In this document: positions 34,516-46,755 of the stretch, in pieces | Layout: each line of letters starts with the position of its first letter | How positions within the stretch are numbered: the stretch's first letter is position 1 | DNA from: Ulota crispa | Taxonomy: Eukaryota > Streptophyta > Bryopsida > Orthotrichales > Orthotrichaceae | Assembly: GCA_963920765.1 (NCBI GenBank) | Contig: OY987251.1 | Coordinates: 10,667,219 to 10,731,218, forward strand | Direction of reading: 5' to 3' | DNA: 64,000 nucleotides | The notes under the pieces: model-generated | Seen by the model: only the letters and a program-made list of their open reading frames with translations | Told to the model about the DNA's origin: nothing | Database searches by the model: none | Program-made: the position numbers and the translations under genes

Positions 34516-35859
34516 AATCAAGGTCAAATAGAGTAGCATACCTAGCATAGACTTTTTCTAATAGATATTCACAAGAAGAAAACAAGAGATATACAACTCT
34601 TGTTTTGAGTCATTCTCCAGTACTAAGAGACACAAACAACTAGAAAACTACTGCAACTCTTGTAGTTGTTTGCCAATTATTGTGAGCCTCTTTTAATTGG
34701 CATGTCAGATAGTAATGGCGTTTGTGCAGAAGTCATCCTTCTGACACGCATCCGCTTCATCTGTATTAGGTTTTTTTTGGAGGCGGGGCAAGCCCAACAG
34801 GTGCCCGAAATTTTCCTACGGGCACTTAAATTTCTGGAGGTGCCCAAAGCTAATACACGATTGCAATTACTGTACAACTACAAGATATGCTATCCTCACA
34901 GATGTAAAAATATAAGTGGTTTGGATTCAAGAGAAGTGTTGGATCCCCATTCGCTAAGATTACAATTATATGTTTTTGCTTGTGTGCACGTCCACATTGC
35001 TCTTCCAAGGCAGTCAGTTGCACACTAGTTGATTTTGAGTTGTATATGGTATGTTTTGGTGTGTTTTTTTTTGCGTTAAACCTAATTCTACTACTTCCGT
35101 GTTTCTCTTTAATAGGGTTGCAGTTGCAATCAAGGTATACAGAACTACATAGTTGTAAATTTCACTGGCATTAAAGACTTCAATTCTTCTTGGAGGGTGA
35201 ACTCTCACGATAGACTCCTACTTTGGTTTCTGCTGGGTGGTAGGGTGTTACGCTCTTAGTTACAAGGGAGTTACAAATGAGTTAATCAAAAGTCATGACT
35301 GAGTGATGGCAAGTACAGTAACAATTCAGAGAGATTCCAGCGCTTGAATGAATGGCTTTCTCTAAGTCCTAGCAAAGTCGCAATGCAGATGTCACTTGGT
35401 TACAATGACTTACATACAAAGTTCTAGCATAGTTACAGTTTAATTTTTGCTAATTAGACTATATTGTCGTTAACTACTACGACTTAGTTGTTACTACAAT
35501 ATGCTAGTACATTTCCACTACTTTGGCAAGCAATTCCATTGCTTAGGCAAGAAATCTAGTCAACATGAAGAGAGAAAGAAAGATATAAAGAGAGAAAGAA
35601 GGCAAACTAAATTTCTCACGACAATGTCAAAAATCGTACATCAAAAGTTGTACATATGAACCATCCTAGTGCAATCCAAAAATAGGTATATATCTGCAGT
35701 GACAGAGTCTTCTCACCTTCACGTTAGGTAAATGCAAGCACTTTCAAATTATATTACTAAGTCCAGGTGATTTCAACTATACTCACATCCATCGATAAAC
35801 ATCAGTCCTCTACAGCAGGAAGACATGAATTACTAGGTAACTTAGCTCATCCATTTCAT

Positions 35860-37094
35860 TCACACAGCCGCCTTCATGAACTTCTGATTCCACACAGTGC
35901 TTGTCTTCAGAGCATGCTTCACTAGAGTTTGGTCATCATCTTTGTTGGGCTGCATCAAAGACGCATCCAGATCCAAGGCCCCCAAGACATCAACTTTGAA
36001 ATGTTTCTCTATGATAAGTCGGCAATGAGATTTGTCCACTCCACCCAAACCGCTCACCTTCCCATATGCCATTTTCTGCTTGATGTTCATTGAATTCATG
36101 AACCAAACCTTTTCCCCAATTTCAAACTGCACATACAATACCTTACCAACTCAGTAAGAAGCAATGCGGGCTAAACTAGCTCAAAGATAGTGTAGCATGG
36201 ATGTTTGAGTCACTGACCTTATGTGCCTTGCAAGTTGCATTCTTCTTTGGAGGCTGGGCTATGTCCTTCTTGATTGGTTATTTCACTTGCAAAAGGCAAT
36301 AAAATCGCTACTTAGCTAGGGCATTCTCTCATTCAATAGTAGATCATGGAGTATGTGCTGTATAAATTTACTTACCTTGTAGGGCTTCAACATAGTGCTA
36401 AGTTTTCTCTCTTGCGTATTTTCCTTAAATGCAATGTGTTTCGCCTCATCCAAGCGCTGACACTCAGGAAAACTAGTTAAAAAATCCATCATGGTGCTGG
36501 ATTCTCTAAACCCTTCTAACTGTGGCCACAAATGCAACCTCAAATATTCTTTGTCATCCTTGAGCTTAGTTATCTGCCACGCGTGAAAGGGAGGGGGCAC
36601 TATGACATTCTCCATCGAATTGCACTGTATCTTCAAAACATCATAGTCTACGACAACAATATTTGAATGATTTCACTCATGGTGTTTGTTGAAAACCTTG
36701 TACAGTGGCTTAATCCATGCAATTGGCGTTCCTTCTAATGATAGCATAAATTCCTGCGTTTGCTTTAATTCCTAAACAAAGATATGCTCTGTACTTCTTG
36801 GACCCGACAGCATCTCTAATATCCCTGATACCGCTTCTTCTATATATCCCCGTGGACTTGCACCTAAAATTCAACTTTGAAGTACTTAAAACAGTGCTCT
36901 AGGAATTCAGCCAACCACGGACGGCAGAGGTAATTGCGACAGGTCGTGCAGAAAGTTGGATCTTCAAAGCAATATTTTTTGTCTATCAAACAGCAAAAAT
37001 CCAACAATGTCCTTTTCACATCTAAGATGATTAGTTTAGGGTTGTCGCAAGCTAGAAGGGTTTTTTGCATGGTGGATGCAGCATCAGCTCTCAC
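35860..37094 (-). pseudogene. FCP1/NIF-type HAD phosphatase fragment joined to unknown C-terminal segment
   Basis: On the minus strand from 37094, the sequence PKLIILDVKRTLLD resembles HAD motif I of the FCP1/NLI-interacting-factor phosphatases, which dephosphorylate Ser/Thr such as those of the RNA polymerase II tail. It is followed by YLCRPWLAEFLEHCFKYF, matching the family's RPxxxEFL segment. A frameshift near 36862 leads into GASPRGYIEEAVSGIL (the S-A-S-P-x-N segment of the family). After stops comes HSNIVVVDYDVLKIQ, in the place of the late D-D-x-x-K motif, then PPPFH and LWPQLEGFRESSTMMDFL. The frame meets a good donor at 36375. Possible exons 36262-36218 and 36126-35860 add KDIAQPPKKNATCKAHK and a FEIGEKVWFMNSMN segment ending at 35860. 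That last part is unrecognised; it could be the C-terminal domain of a transposon protein. Frameshifts and stops make the whole a pseudogene. Confidence 0.6.
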
Positions 37095-37439
37095 CTAGGG
37101 TTGGGACTTTCTAGCTGCAGTTCCTCCTTCATTGCCATTCTCATGTACCTTGGTGGATGTATATGTTGGGCTGGTGGGTACCTACTTCAGATTTTCAGAA
37201 ACCGTGCTTAGTATTGGTAGACTCAATTGGTTTAAGCAATTGTTTGAAAAAACAAATAACCCGCAACAACATACAACTAAGATGCGACTGCTCAGTAACA
37301 AAAATAACTACGTCATAACATGATACAATTGAAATGCAACTACGGAATAGAGTTTGCAACTACATCTACATGATGGTCTGATGGAGATCTCTCCATCATG
37401 TAAATACTTGTTATTTATTTATATTTGTGTTGATTTCAA

Positions 37440-37745
37440 TAAATCAACAGTTGTGGCAAAAAAAGTGGTCGTGGTGAGAACCACGGTTTGGTGACAGCGC
37501 AGCGGCCATAGATTCCAGTGCACTGCGCCGTCTTGTCACATGTACAGTTCAGGGAGGTAGACAGCGGGTTGGTTGAGCCAATTTCCTGCCTCAATAACTG
37601 CTAAGCCGTGGGCCGCTATCACCGCTCAATGAGTCCGATGGAGTTTGAACTCGAATTAGCGGGCGGTCAGAGACAACCGCTTCTCCAGCCAGCCAAGTCT
37701 ATGACTTGGTGACTGAAGATAGGCGTTTAACGCTATTATATGCTT
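37440..37745. other. GC-rich island of unknown nature
   Basis: About 300 bp of GC-rich sequence sits in AT-rich surroundings. It has small hairpins, such as GTGGTCGTGGTGAGAACCAC and CCGCT...AGCGG (near 37650-37680). No ORF, tRNA or known RNA is recognised. It may be a SINE or LTR fragment. Confidence 0.35.
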
Positions 37746-39504
37746 GCAAGGGTACATGGCTACTTTACGATGGTGTTTATTTTGTAATTTAATCATTTTT
37801 ATATGTTTATCTAAATGTTTTGGAAGGCTCATATATTTTGCCCTTGTTTGAATAAAAAAAAATACTAAGAATTTAGAAGTGAATAAGAAAAGTGTAAAAG
37901 GAAAAGAGATTTGACATCTATAGTGGAGTTAGTATAGAGAGAGGCATGGGCTGATGTGCCCCACCTCCTTACCCTAGATAGGGTTGAAATCATGGAGGAG
38001 AGATTCCTTAATTGTTGGAAGTTAGTGTTTGAGTATTGGTGAGAAAAGGAGAGAAATCTTGAAATTTTGATGTAAGAAAACTTTTGAAGTATACTTGATT
38101 TTGAATTGAAATTTGATGTAATTGTTCCTCGTGTGATTACCTTTTCAAAATGAATTTGCAAGTTTAATTTGAAGTTGTGATGCAAAAGTTATGAGTGTTT
38201 GAACTTTGGAGTTAAAAAACCAAACTATGAAAAAATGCTGAAACTTTGGCAAGCCATAGCTTATGATCTATATATCATTTTGCAACATGATTTGAAAGGA
38301 GTGTTTTTTTTACTTTTAGCTCTCTAGAAAGTCCTTAAACTTGAGATTTGGAGCTTGATGGAGGAAGTTATGGAGGTGTGAAGGATTGGAAATGGCTGCT
38401 CTTTTGTTATGAGGAGATTGAAACTTTGAAGAGCTACAATTTTTGGACAATATGAAATTTTCTTTTGAAAATTTTAGAAATGATAGTTTGTTGTTATAGC
38501 TTTTTGAATTGTTTTCAATCATTTCATTTGAAATCTTATTGAAGAAGTTATTGTGTATAGGAGTTAGGGGTTTGGGTGCTCTCTAAAAATTTGAGACCCA
38601 CACTTTGATTGATTATAACTTTTAAACAAAGTTTTATTTTGAAGTGAAAATTTTAAGAGTTGTAGACAATGGTATTATCTTTTCAAATTAATATTAAATT
38701 TTTATGGGTGATGTGTTAAATAAAAGTTATAGAGGATTATAGAGGCTGTGTTTAGTTTGCAAGGAGTAAGAAGAGCTTCTACTTTGACCTTGCATAACTT
38801 TTGGGTAGTAGTTTAGATTGAATTGAACTTTAGAGGGATGTTAGAAGGTTAGAAGAGCTTTTCAAATTGCTATTACATTTAGTATTGAAATCTTTGAGCC
38901 ATTTGTGGCACTAGAAAAAAGGTTGCAGCCTTTCTAGGACTTGTTATTTGTGAATTTCCTCATTGTTTTTATTAAAACATAAAGACTTAAAGACATGAAG
39001 ATTGAAGATCTGAAGAGTGAAGATTAAGACCAAAGACAATTTTAGTGAGCAATGCACAATCGCTGCAAGACACCCTACGTGTTTCCAAGACGCGCTCCTC
39101 TCAACCTGATAACGGAAAACTACTTAGATAAACCGCTGAGTACTATAAACTACTACATTACAACTAGTAATAACTGTGATAGTATTGCTGTGAAAGAATT
39201 AGTGAAAACCATGAACAACTTAACTATGACATCATAGAGTAGAATATCAGAGTATTTGAAGTTTCCATGTAGCACATTGCAATCCACCAAGAAAAGTAAA
39301 TTCCAGTGGACATCTCTTTAGGAGTTGCAAGAATACCTTGTTATCAAAGGTTTAAATCCTGTTCTTAAAGGTATAAATTATTGCATTACTAGAAAGTGTT
39401 TGCATTGTAATTTAAGTCATGGAGTGGCTCTTATCAAGTCGACTTGGACATCTACTTCAATAGCTGCGGGGATGGCAGGTGATGGTTGAGTTTGCTTTTG
39501 TATA
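37746..39504. other. AT-rich stretch without recognised gene
   Basis: Short ORFs only. Near 38600-38900, phrases of the type ATAACTTTTAAACAAAG and AAAAGTTATAGAGG recur loosely, suggesting an old retroelement. Confidence 0.4.
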
Positions 39505-40003
39505 GTGATTGTCGCATTTGAATCTAGGAGGAAGTTATTGATGCTATACGAGCCATTGTCAAAGATCAATTCCACAGTGGTTTGTGGTGTGCGTACTTTG
39601 CCTTTTTTTGCGGGTGACTTTTTTTCTCTCCACTGGCATTGCTGTCCTCTTCTACACCATCTGCTTTTTCCTGCACTGCTGCATCACTTATGTCAAAATA
39701 ATCCTTGATGGCAGTGATGGGCTTATCTCCTTGTTTTTTCATTAGTGACCTTGACGACAGAGGTTAGGACGGGGTCAATGCGACAAGAGGGGAAACTGGA
39801 ACGGTGAACTCCTTTGGCTGTTTATTGCCCATGAACTCAGACAACATGGCCTTCAAATCCTTCATGGCCGCATTGTTGGCCTCTAAATTAGCCAGCACTT
39901 TTGACACCTTCTCGTCCAGTTCTGAAACCCTACTATCCAAAATGGATTGCTTTGCCTCGATGGCACCAATCCTTGTGACCATCGGACCAAAAACACCTTG
40001 CAT
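39505..40003 (-). pseudogene. Coiled-coil segment of a transposon-type protein
   Basis: The minus strand reads an open frame from 40003 with regular heptads: VTRIGAIEAKQ, RVSELDEKVSKVLANLE, AAMKDLKAMLSEFMG. A stop at 39764 is followed in the same frame by KPITAIKDYFDISDAAV. A shift at an A-run near 39625 then gives KKGKVRTPQTTVELIFDN. Such a coiled coil commonly follows the Transposase_24 domain in plant En/Spm-type proteins, and this segment lies downstream of the 42-kb relic on the same strand. That link is an inference from order and strand. Confidence 0.4.
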
Positions 40004-40865
40004 GCATGTCCATAAAATGATTCAACTGAATTAGGTTTATCCAAACACTTCAAATATTTAATGCCACATGCATTCAGCTCTTCTACCTCTCACATGCTAA
40101 CTTCTAGAATATCAAAGGCTTAGGACACTCTAATGCAATAGCTTATATCTAGCTCCCAAATAAGGCACAACAATAAGCTCCCATATCATACAAGTATTCC
40201 ACAACCATGACAAACTGGTATACTTGATCAATGGGGGTTTAGGGTTACAAATAAGATCTTCAAATTGATAGCCCACTACACCTGTGGCTGCATAGTGTCT
40301 AAGTAAGCGCAACACTACTAAGTATACTTCACATCCAAGACATGAGAGAGTACAAGAATCTAGGGATGAAGAGGAAGAGGAAGAAGACAACCATATGGAG
40401 CGGAAACTTTGCAGTCAAAGAAAGGAAGAGGCTAGACAATGAGAAGATTCAAAGAAAATATAAATAAACCTTCATGCTCAAGAGGAAGCAAAAATAAGGA
40501 GTAATTTTATTCCTAGTATCTATAGAATCACTGAAATATCATCTTGTCTTTTCATCTGCATGAATGCCTCAACCTCCGTAACCATATCGATGAATCAAAA
40601 AATGTACATGTCCACATAGTACGTCTACTTATAAATTTTGTTTCATTCAAAGGTAGAACAATTTGCTAAAAATCCATGAAATTCTTAGCAATACATCATG
40701 TTGATGCTCCATGCCATTCCATTCTGCCACATCACAGACTAAAGCTCTCAGGATTTATTGAAAAAATGAGATTGTGACCTCATCATCCACTTCAAGAAAT
40801 ACAAGAGCCTCAACCTTGAAATACCTCATGCAAGAAAAATACCACAACCACAGTATCTACAAGGA

Positions 40866-41345
40866 GGGTTAAGAAATATCCAATGACTGGACTATGATGA
40901 AAGACTAGAAGACCATTTGGTCGGCAAGTCCGCGGATGTGACCAAGGAGGAATACGCGGCCTTCTACAAGACTCTTATCAACGAATACAAGGAGCATCTA
41001 GCCTTGAAGCATTTCCCCCTGCACAATGGCTTTAGTTCAAGTGAATTTTGTATATTCCTAGGAAAGCCCCCTTTGACCTCTTTTTCTACAGGAAGATTGC
41101 TAACAACATCAAGCTATAAGTGACGATGATGTTTATCATGGACAACTGCAAGGACCTGATTCCCAAGTATATCGGCTTAGTGAATGTTGTTTAGAGTTTT
41201 AGGATCTACCTCTTTCATTAGACATTACTGCGACAAAGAAAGATCCTGAAAGTTTGGGGTTTAACTAGGTGAAGAAGTGGATGGACATGTTCTACAAAGT
41301 AGCCAAGAACGAAGAGGACTACCAATCACTCTATGAAGGTGCTCA
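40866..41345 (+). pseudogene. Cytosolic HSP90 middle-domain fragment, broken
   Basis: The ATP-dependent chaperone HSP90 is recognisable in pieces. A WTMMKD-x-KTIW segment (about 40890) is followed, after a frame change, by DVTKEEYAAFYK and EHLALKHF (40920-41020). In shifted frames come KAPFDLF (about 41066), MFIMDNCKDLIPKYIGLV (41129-41182), LPLSLDI (about 41210) and VKKWMDMFYKVAKNEEDY (41269-41325). The order and spacing match the family middle domain, and the MDNC-x-(D/E)LIP motif is the cytosolic type. Only the middle domain remains, with at least three frame changes and several stops. No intron interrupts the match, so it may be a retrocopy piece. It lies on the opposite strand to the neighbouring transposon genes. 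Confidence 0.8.
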
Positions 41346-41984
41346 GCTTTGAGATCCTCATAACTATGTCCACGTGACACCATTTGCCTCTGCCTGCGCT
41401 CTCCTTAACAAGGATAGAAGGTGCCATGAACAACTAAAGGATGATTAGGTTTTACTTACAGTATTACACAATACAATGAACAACTAAGATATGTCTAGGT
41501 TGTAACTAGCAGTACTAGATATTAGGTTAAATATCTAATGTAGAACTAGCTTACACTACTAGTGCCAAGTATTACTTTTAATAACTATGACATGACTAGG
41601 GCCTAACTTGTAACTTGTAAACCTAACCTTCAATAAAACAACACGCCGGTCACTCCTACTTGCTACCAGTGCTCAAATTTGCCAAATTTTTTTTTCATTT
41701 GACATTGCCGAATGAAACACACGATCAATGATTACATCATTTGCTAATACTTAACATTGTACACGGTGCAATCAGATGTGTGAAACAACATAGTTAACAT
41801 TAGAATTGTACTTACCAACTATAGCAGACCGTCACCTGCAGAGTCCGCGTCATTCATGAATGTTTTCTCAGCTTCCTCCCCTCCCTGCCACTAGCACAAA
41901 GCATCTCATCCTCGTCAGCATACACTCATCAATGATAGGTAAATTAGTGCAAGCAAGGGTACAAGTAACGTGTTACTTACATCT

Positions 41985-42801
41985 CCAATCACCTTTGCAA
42001 GATTCCCCCTTCGGCCCACCTTAGATGGGTTCTTCACACAATCCTTGGCTAACGCCATTTTTTAGACTTCAACTGCTGAGCTTTGCTGTTCCAATAATCT
42101 AGCAATCTTTGCCATTGGCCGGAGTCCACATTCAAAGGGCACTCTACTAGGCCGTCTTTCCAATCCCCTTTTAGTGTCGCCCGATGCGATTTTAGGAATT
42201 TAGCAACAACACTCTTCAATTCCGGCAAACCAAACAAGCGCCAAACAAACCAGAAACTTTTGGTCAGTTGTGCCATCAGGCGTTGTAGAGATCAACTACT
42301 ATAGCCTTCTGCTGAAATGGCACTAATATCCATCATCATTGGAATGAAAAGTCTTAGAGCATTATCCCAGTTGTTTTTGGCAGCACAGCAAGTGTCGATG
42401 GTGCCCTTCTTTGTGACCACTACGTCTCGCGGTTCTGCCCTTTCTTTGAACACTGCGTCTTTGTGAATCTGATTTTTACTCTTCCGAGACATCTTTGTAA
42501 GTGCCTCTGGAAATGGCGTCTGCTGCTCAGTTGGGGGCGTCATAGGAGACCCTAAACCAATTTGCTGGGCTCCTTGTATTAATTGTGGTTGCATTCACAG
42601 AGGTGCACAACCACCGATGTGCGGAACACCATGCATTAGATGTGGTTGCATCCAAAGAGAAGTGTGTTGGATCCATTGTAGGTACGTCTCGTACGATATT
42701 GCTGGAGGCGGGGGCCTTAGGTGTGGATGCTCCGGTACTTTGGTGTTGTATTTCCTCTTTCTCAGATCGCGCCAAGAAGTGCCCTCACCGCTTGACTCCA
42801 C
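41985..42801 (-). pseudogene. Transposase_24 (Ptta/En/Spm) family protein relic
   Basis: This is the second, DNA-binding type of protein found with plant CACTA elements. The minus strand from 42801 gives a Pro-rich N-terminal part (RPPPPAISYETYLQ), then WDNALRLFIPMMMDIS with a stop near 42292. It continues as SLQRLMAQLTKSFWFVW, LKSHRATLKGDW and CPLNVDSGQWQRLLDYW. A frame shift in an A-run at about 42060 leads to ALAKDCVKNPSKVGRRG. The W-x5-K-x-R-...-N-...-H/SK-x-GR(R/K) layout is typical of Transposase_24. A splice-donor-like GTAAGTAA follows at about 41980. Stops and shifts mark it as dead. Confidence 0.65.
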
Positions 42802-45800
42802 AGTTGCTCGCGGTTAACCTGTAAACACAAAGAAGATGGAATGAGGATCCAAAGCATCAACCATTGCAAGAAGTCTAGGTACATGGGGGCTACAACCACC
42901 ATGTGCTCCCCAATTTGCACATGGGTGAGGTTCCCTGTCAGCCCACCGTCCTAGTGTAGCGGAACTAGCACTGAACCCTAAACTCCAAGAATCACTACCA
43001 ACTTGACGGATGTGCTGTACTCAGTTTTAAATCTATATCAACTAGCCACTACATACACATCTAACACTAGCACAGAGATATAGGTGCAACCTCAGAGAGC
43101 GCTTCCCAGAGGTGCTCTGAAACTAAAGCAATAAGGCTATCTTCTCGGCGAAGGCGTTGGTGAACGAGTCCATCAATGCTTAGAGTACTTGACTACCGTT
43201 AAGTGCATTTGAAGTTTGCATGGACAAAAATAGATGGTGTTAAAGATTTAGAGGAGGCGATTCATCAACAAGTTGGAACGGCGCAAACAATACATGGACC
43301 CAGATCGATCCCTCTGCTATATTTCATAACTTTACAGTACTGTCCATGAAAGAGGAAAGTGAAAGCATTTTGGGCTGTACCGTCATGCAAGAGATGAAGA
43401 ACAATGTGGTCTCCACACGGGCATTTCTAACACTAGAGGTTCTCAAATAGGGCTTAGTTCATAGTATGACATGGATAGCAAAGGAAAAAGTATGTGTTGC
43501 AACTTTGGGTGTAGTGCATCATGCCTATTGCCGGGTTCACTTTCGTCAATTCTGTTTTTCATCTAAAGAAGTGCTAGTTTGCCTTATCGAAATTGTTCAT
43601 GCCAATGGTTTTAGGTTATATATAGTATCCTCTGGCATGTTTTGTGAACTACATCCTTCATGGCAATTATTGAAACTTGGTAATTGCTATCATTTGTAAC
43701 TGATAGAAAGCTGCTTTGAAATTCTAGAACTTCATAACGCAAAACATTCGGAGGCCCACTAGCACCTACTTCTGTTGGCCGTTGTTGGCAGTAGAAGAGT
43801 GTTAAGTCCTAAACAACAAACTTGGTGGCAACATCTGAACCACAACAAAACTAGTCATTTTGTAGTTGTTTTATAGTTGAGGCAGTTGTGGTTTAGTTGT
43901 TCTCACCTAGTCGCACGTGACATGTTTTTCTATCCTACAAGACAAAGTTCTATCTTGAATTGTACTGCATTGTACATGAACTACAAGCAAGTAGTGAAGA
44001 CTATAAACCAAAAACTTTAGGTTAGTGGAGGCTCCTCCAACTACAACTGGCTGCTCTAAAGGCATATCAATACTGCCAAAGAAATTGTCACAAAAGTTGA
44101 GGGGTTTAAAAGCCACGGAAAGATGAATGGTACAAAACCTCCCTTGTGTATAAAATTTGACCTATTGATCCTACAAACCTGTCACAATCACAAGGGGTTT
44201 TGGAAGTACGCATGTTCAATTTCAATTCTAGTTCTAAAATTATAAATAGAAAGTCCTCACACAAGTTCACCTTACTTTTGGTATCTCATAAGTTAATTTG
44301 GCCTATCATGCTCCTTAGAGAAACCCTAAACCACCTGGACTTGGAACTAACAATACCCATGTGCATTTCAGAGCATTGACAATAGCCCTAACAGCGCTGA
44401 TTAGGCATAATTGGCAAGAAAACGCACGTGAACCGAGTCATCCGCTCGAGGATTAATCCTCCACGACTCCCTGCAATACTCTAAAACTCAAAATAATGTT
44501 ACGATTGTACCAATTGTCCGCTTAAACCCTAAACCCTAGATAACGACAATAGCTGGTTTACAAGCCACCACAAGCCGTTGATGCGCGACAGCGGGACAAC
44601 CTTGACCCTAAGCCACCACGTGCCGCTGCTGCACGACGGCGGGACAACCCTGACCCCAAGCCACCACGCGCGCTGCTGCTCGACAATGAGACAACCTTGA
44701 CCCCAAGCCACCATGCGCCACTGCTGCGTGACGACAGGAGAACCCTAACCAGAAGGTTCTTCAATGAGCAAAACCCAAAATGCCGAGGCACAACGCTAGA
44801 CTCCCGCAACTGCAGTTAGAGGGCAAAAAGAAGGAAGGCGATTCCACATTATTAAAAAATGCAAGAGATTTTACTTGGCGTGATGTCGTGGGACTCCGTT
44901 TTGGAATCGTCTGACGACTTAGAGCTTGAGTCTACGATAGACATCTTCTCCTCTAGCGCTGCGCCCTCCAAGTCTCCCGCGGGCCCTCTTGCGCAATGTA
45001 GTGTCTTCCCGCCAATTGCTGTTTGCGCAACGGCTAAACCTTGCAAATCTCTGACTCCTCCTTTCTCTATCAATTCTCCGCTGGCAGACAACGTTGTCCC
45101 CACCTCCTTTCAAAAACCCGCATCGGACACACGTTTGGACCCTAAGGCAGTGTTGCTCTTTAATCTGGAGCTTCTACGTGGAAGAACAAGAGGAAGTTGC
45201 TGCAATTTCACTAGAAGTGAGACCAATGCATAGTCAGCACTAGCGCGACTCATTTTCCTACAATTGATGTTCACATTACTGCTGTTAAAGATGGAGCTGA
45301 CATGCTAATCCTTGAAATCTTGAAAGTAAAGCACATGGACGCGATAGTGGGTGACTGTAAGTCTTGGTGATTTTTGATTTGACAAGAAACAAATTGAAGT
45401 GATCTTTGCAATCATTGCGTGATCGGGCCCATGGTTACAGGTGGTGCATGACCACTAGATATTTATTGTAGCGCGTACAACTCTGTCATCACTAAACAAT
45501 AACTACTCAATGATTGCACGCCTACTTGAGAGACAAACATACTACTCATATACAATTAAGTCTCCACTGGAGTTGATGCAATTAATGATTGGCGGCGCAA
45601 ACAGTTGGCAAATTCCAAGAGGCCAAATGACGCAAATTACAGTACGAGGAGCACAAACAAGAGATGCAGAGGGGAGGGAGGCGTAAGTATGAGAGGCATA
45701 GAGGGGAGGGGTTACACTCACATTTCTTTGCGTAGTTCTTGACCAGCAATTTGTACAGGCAAGAATTTCATGGCCATTGCAGCGACTCGAGCATCTTGTT

Positions 45801-46755
45801 CAATCTCGTACAGATACTTCTCTCCGTCTGTGCTATTCTTGAGCAGCACATCCTTTGCGTTTGACATTGACATATTTGAAGGACAATTGAAGCGGCCCTA
45901 TAGCAGTAGTCCGTGATTGTGAAATCCGTGCCTAGACTGCTCTTTCGAGTGCATTGAAATTCTCTAATTTCCAAGCAATACTAATTGGAGGTTGTATTCA
46001 TTCTTCCAAGGAAGGTGCAATGGGTGGATAAAAAGGAGGAGAGTAGGTTATCAAGCCTAGCCTTATAGTGATTGTTACAAGCCGCTTAATGCACATTCAA
46101 GTGAGAGTTGCAGAAAGTTGGCTGTAGGTACGCAATTCTCAAGATAGGTTTCTTTTAGAAGTTTGCATGGTAAATTTCTTGTGGTAAGATTGTGTGTTCT
46201 CTTCTCAATTTCATTGATTTTCCGCTTAGCTTTAATGCCAGTGTTACCGATCTAAGCAATTGTTGGTTTGCGCAACCTCTGAAATGCAGCCTGTACTCAA
46301 AACTTCCTTCAACAGAACACCCAATGAAAACTTGTTATGAATCTCAATGTCTTTAATGAATGTGGCTCACAAATTCCAAAGGCAATATGTCGCTGTCTAG
46401 AGGTCTGAACCTTAAACTAGCTAAGCCTAGTAAAGACTAGAATGTAACCTTACCAAGTAGATTATGGAATTGCAGGCAATAGGCACTGAGTTGTTTTTTA
46501 CAAGTCTCAATTTGTTACAACAAGTATTTAATTATGATTTAAAACTTAGTAATTGTAAATGAGTTGTTTCTACAAAGTCTACTCAGTTACAACTTGTTCT
46601 TAACTATACTTTTGAGATCTTAATTGTATAGCAGTTGGTTGTCCTAAATTGTCCAAGTTAAAACTATGTAATCTGCACTTCTATTTTATAGTTCTGCTGC
46701 TCTTGTAACAAATTTTTCTGGATCGTTGTTATAATTGATGATTTGAGGACACGCC
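42802..46755. other. Spacer between the divergent CACTA relics
   Basis: No gene is recognised in about 4 kb. An open frame at 44859-45233 (plus) starts MQEILLGVMSWDSVLES and is GC-richer than its surroundings, but no domain is seen. GTTGTAACT-type words are frequent at 46480-46680. Two short telomere-like AAACCCTAA units at about 44524-44538 are too few to mean a telomere. Confidence 0.4.
44562..44752. repeat. 48-bp minisatellite, four units
   Basis: Units starting AAGCCACCA at about 44562, 44610, 44658 and 44705 share CACGACGGCGGGACAACC-like centres. The 48-bp period equals 16 codons, and the minus strand is open across it with a repeated WWLG(V/S)(R/K)VVP. It could be a repeat in a former coding sequence. 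Confidence 0.8.

Noticed and set aside
37640-37690. Possible hammerhead ribozyme (CCGATGG...CTCGAA)
   Set aside because: Core positions differ from the required CUGANGA...GAA pattern, and the stems are short.
44524-44540. Telomere-like repeat AAACCCTAA, also near 62992
   Set aside because: Only two units each time; such short matches are common in plant DNA.
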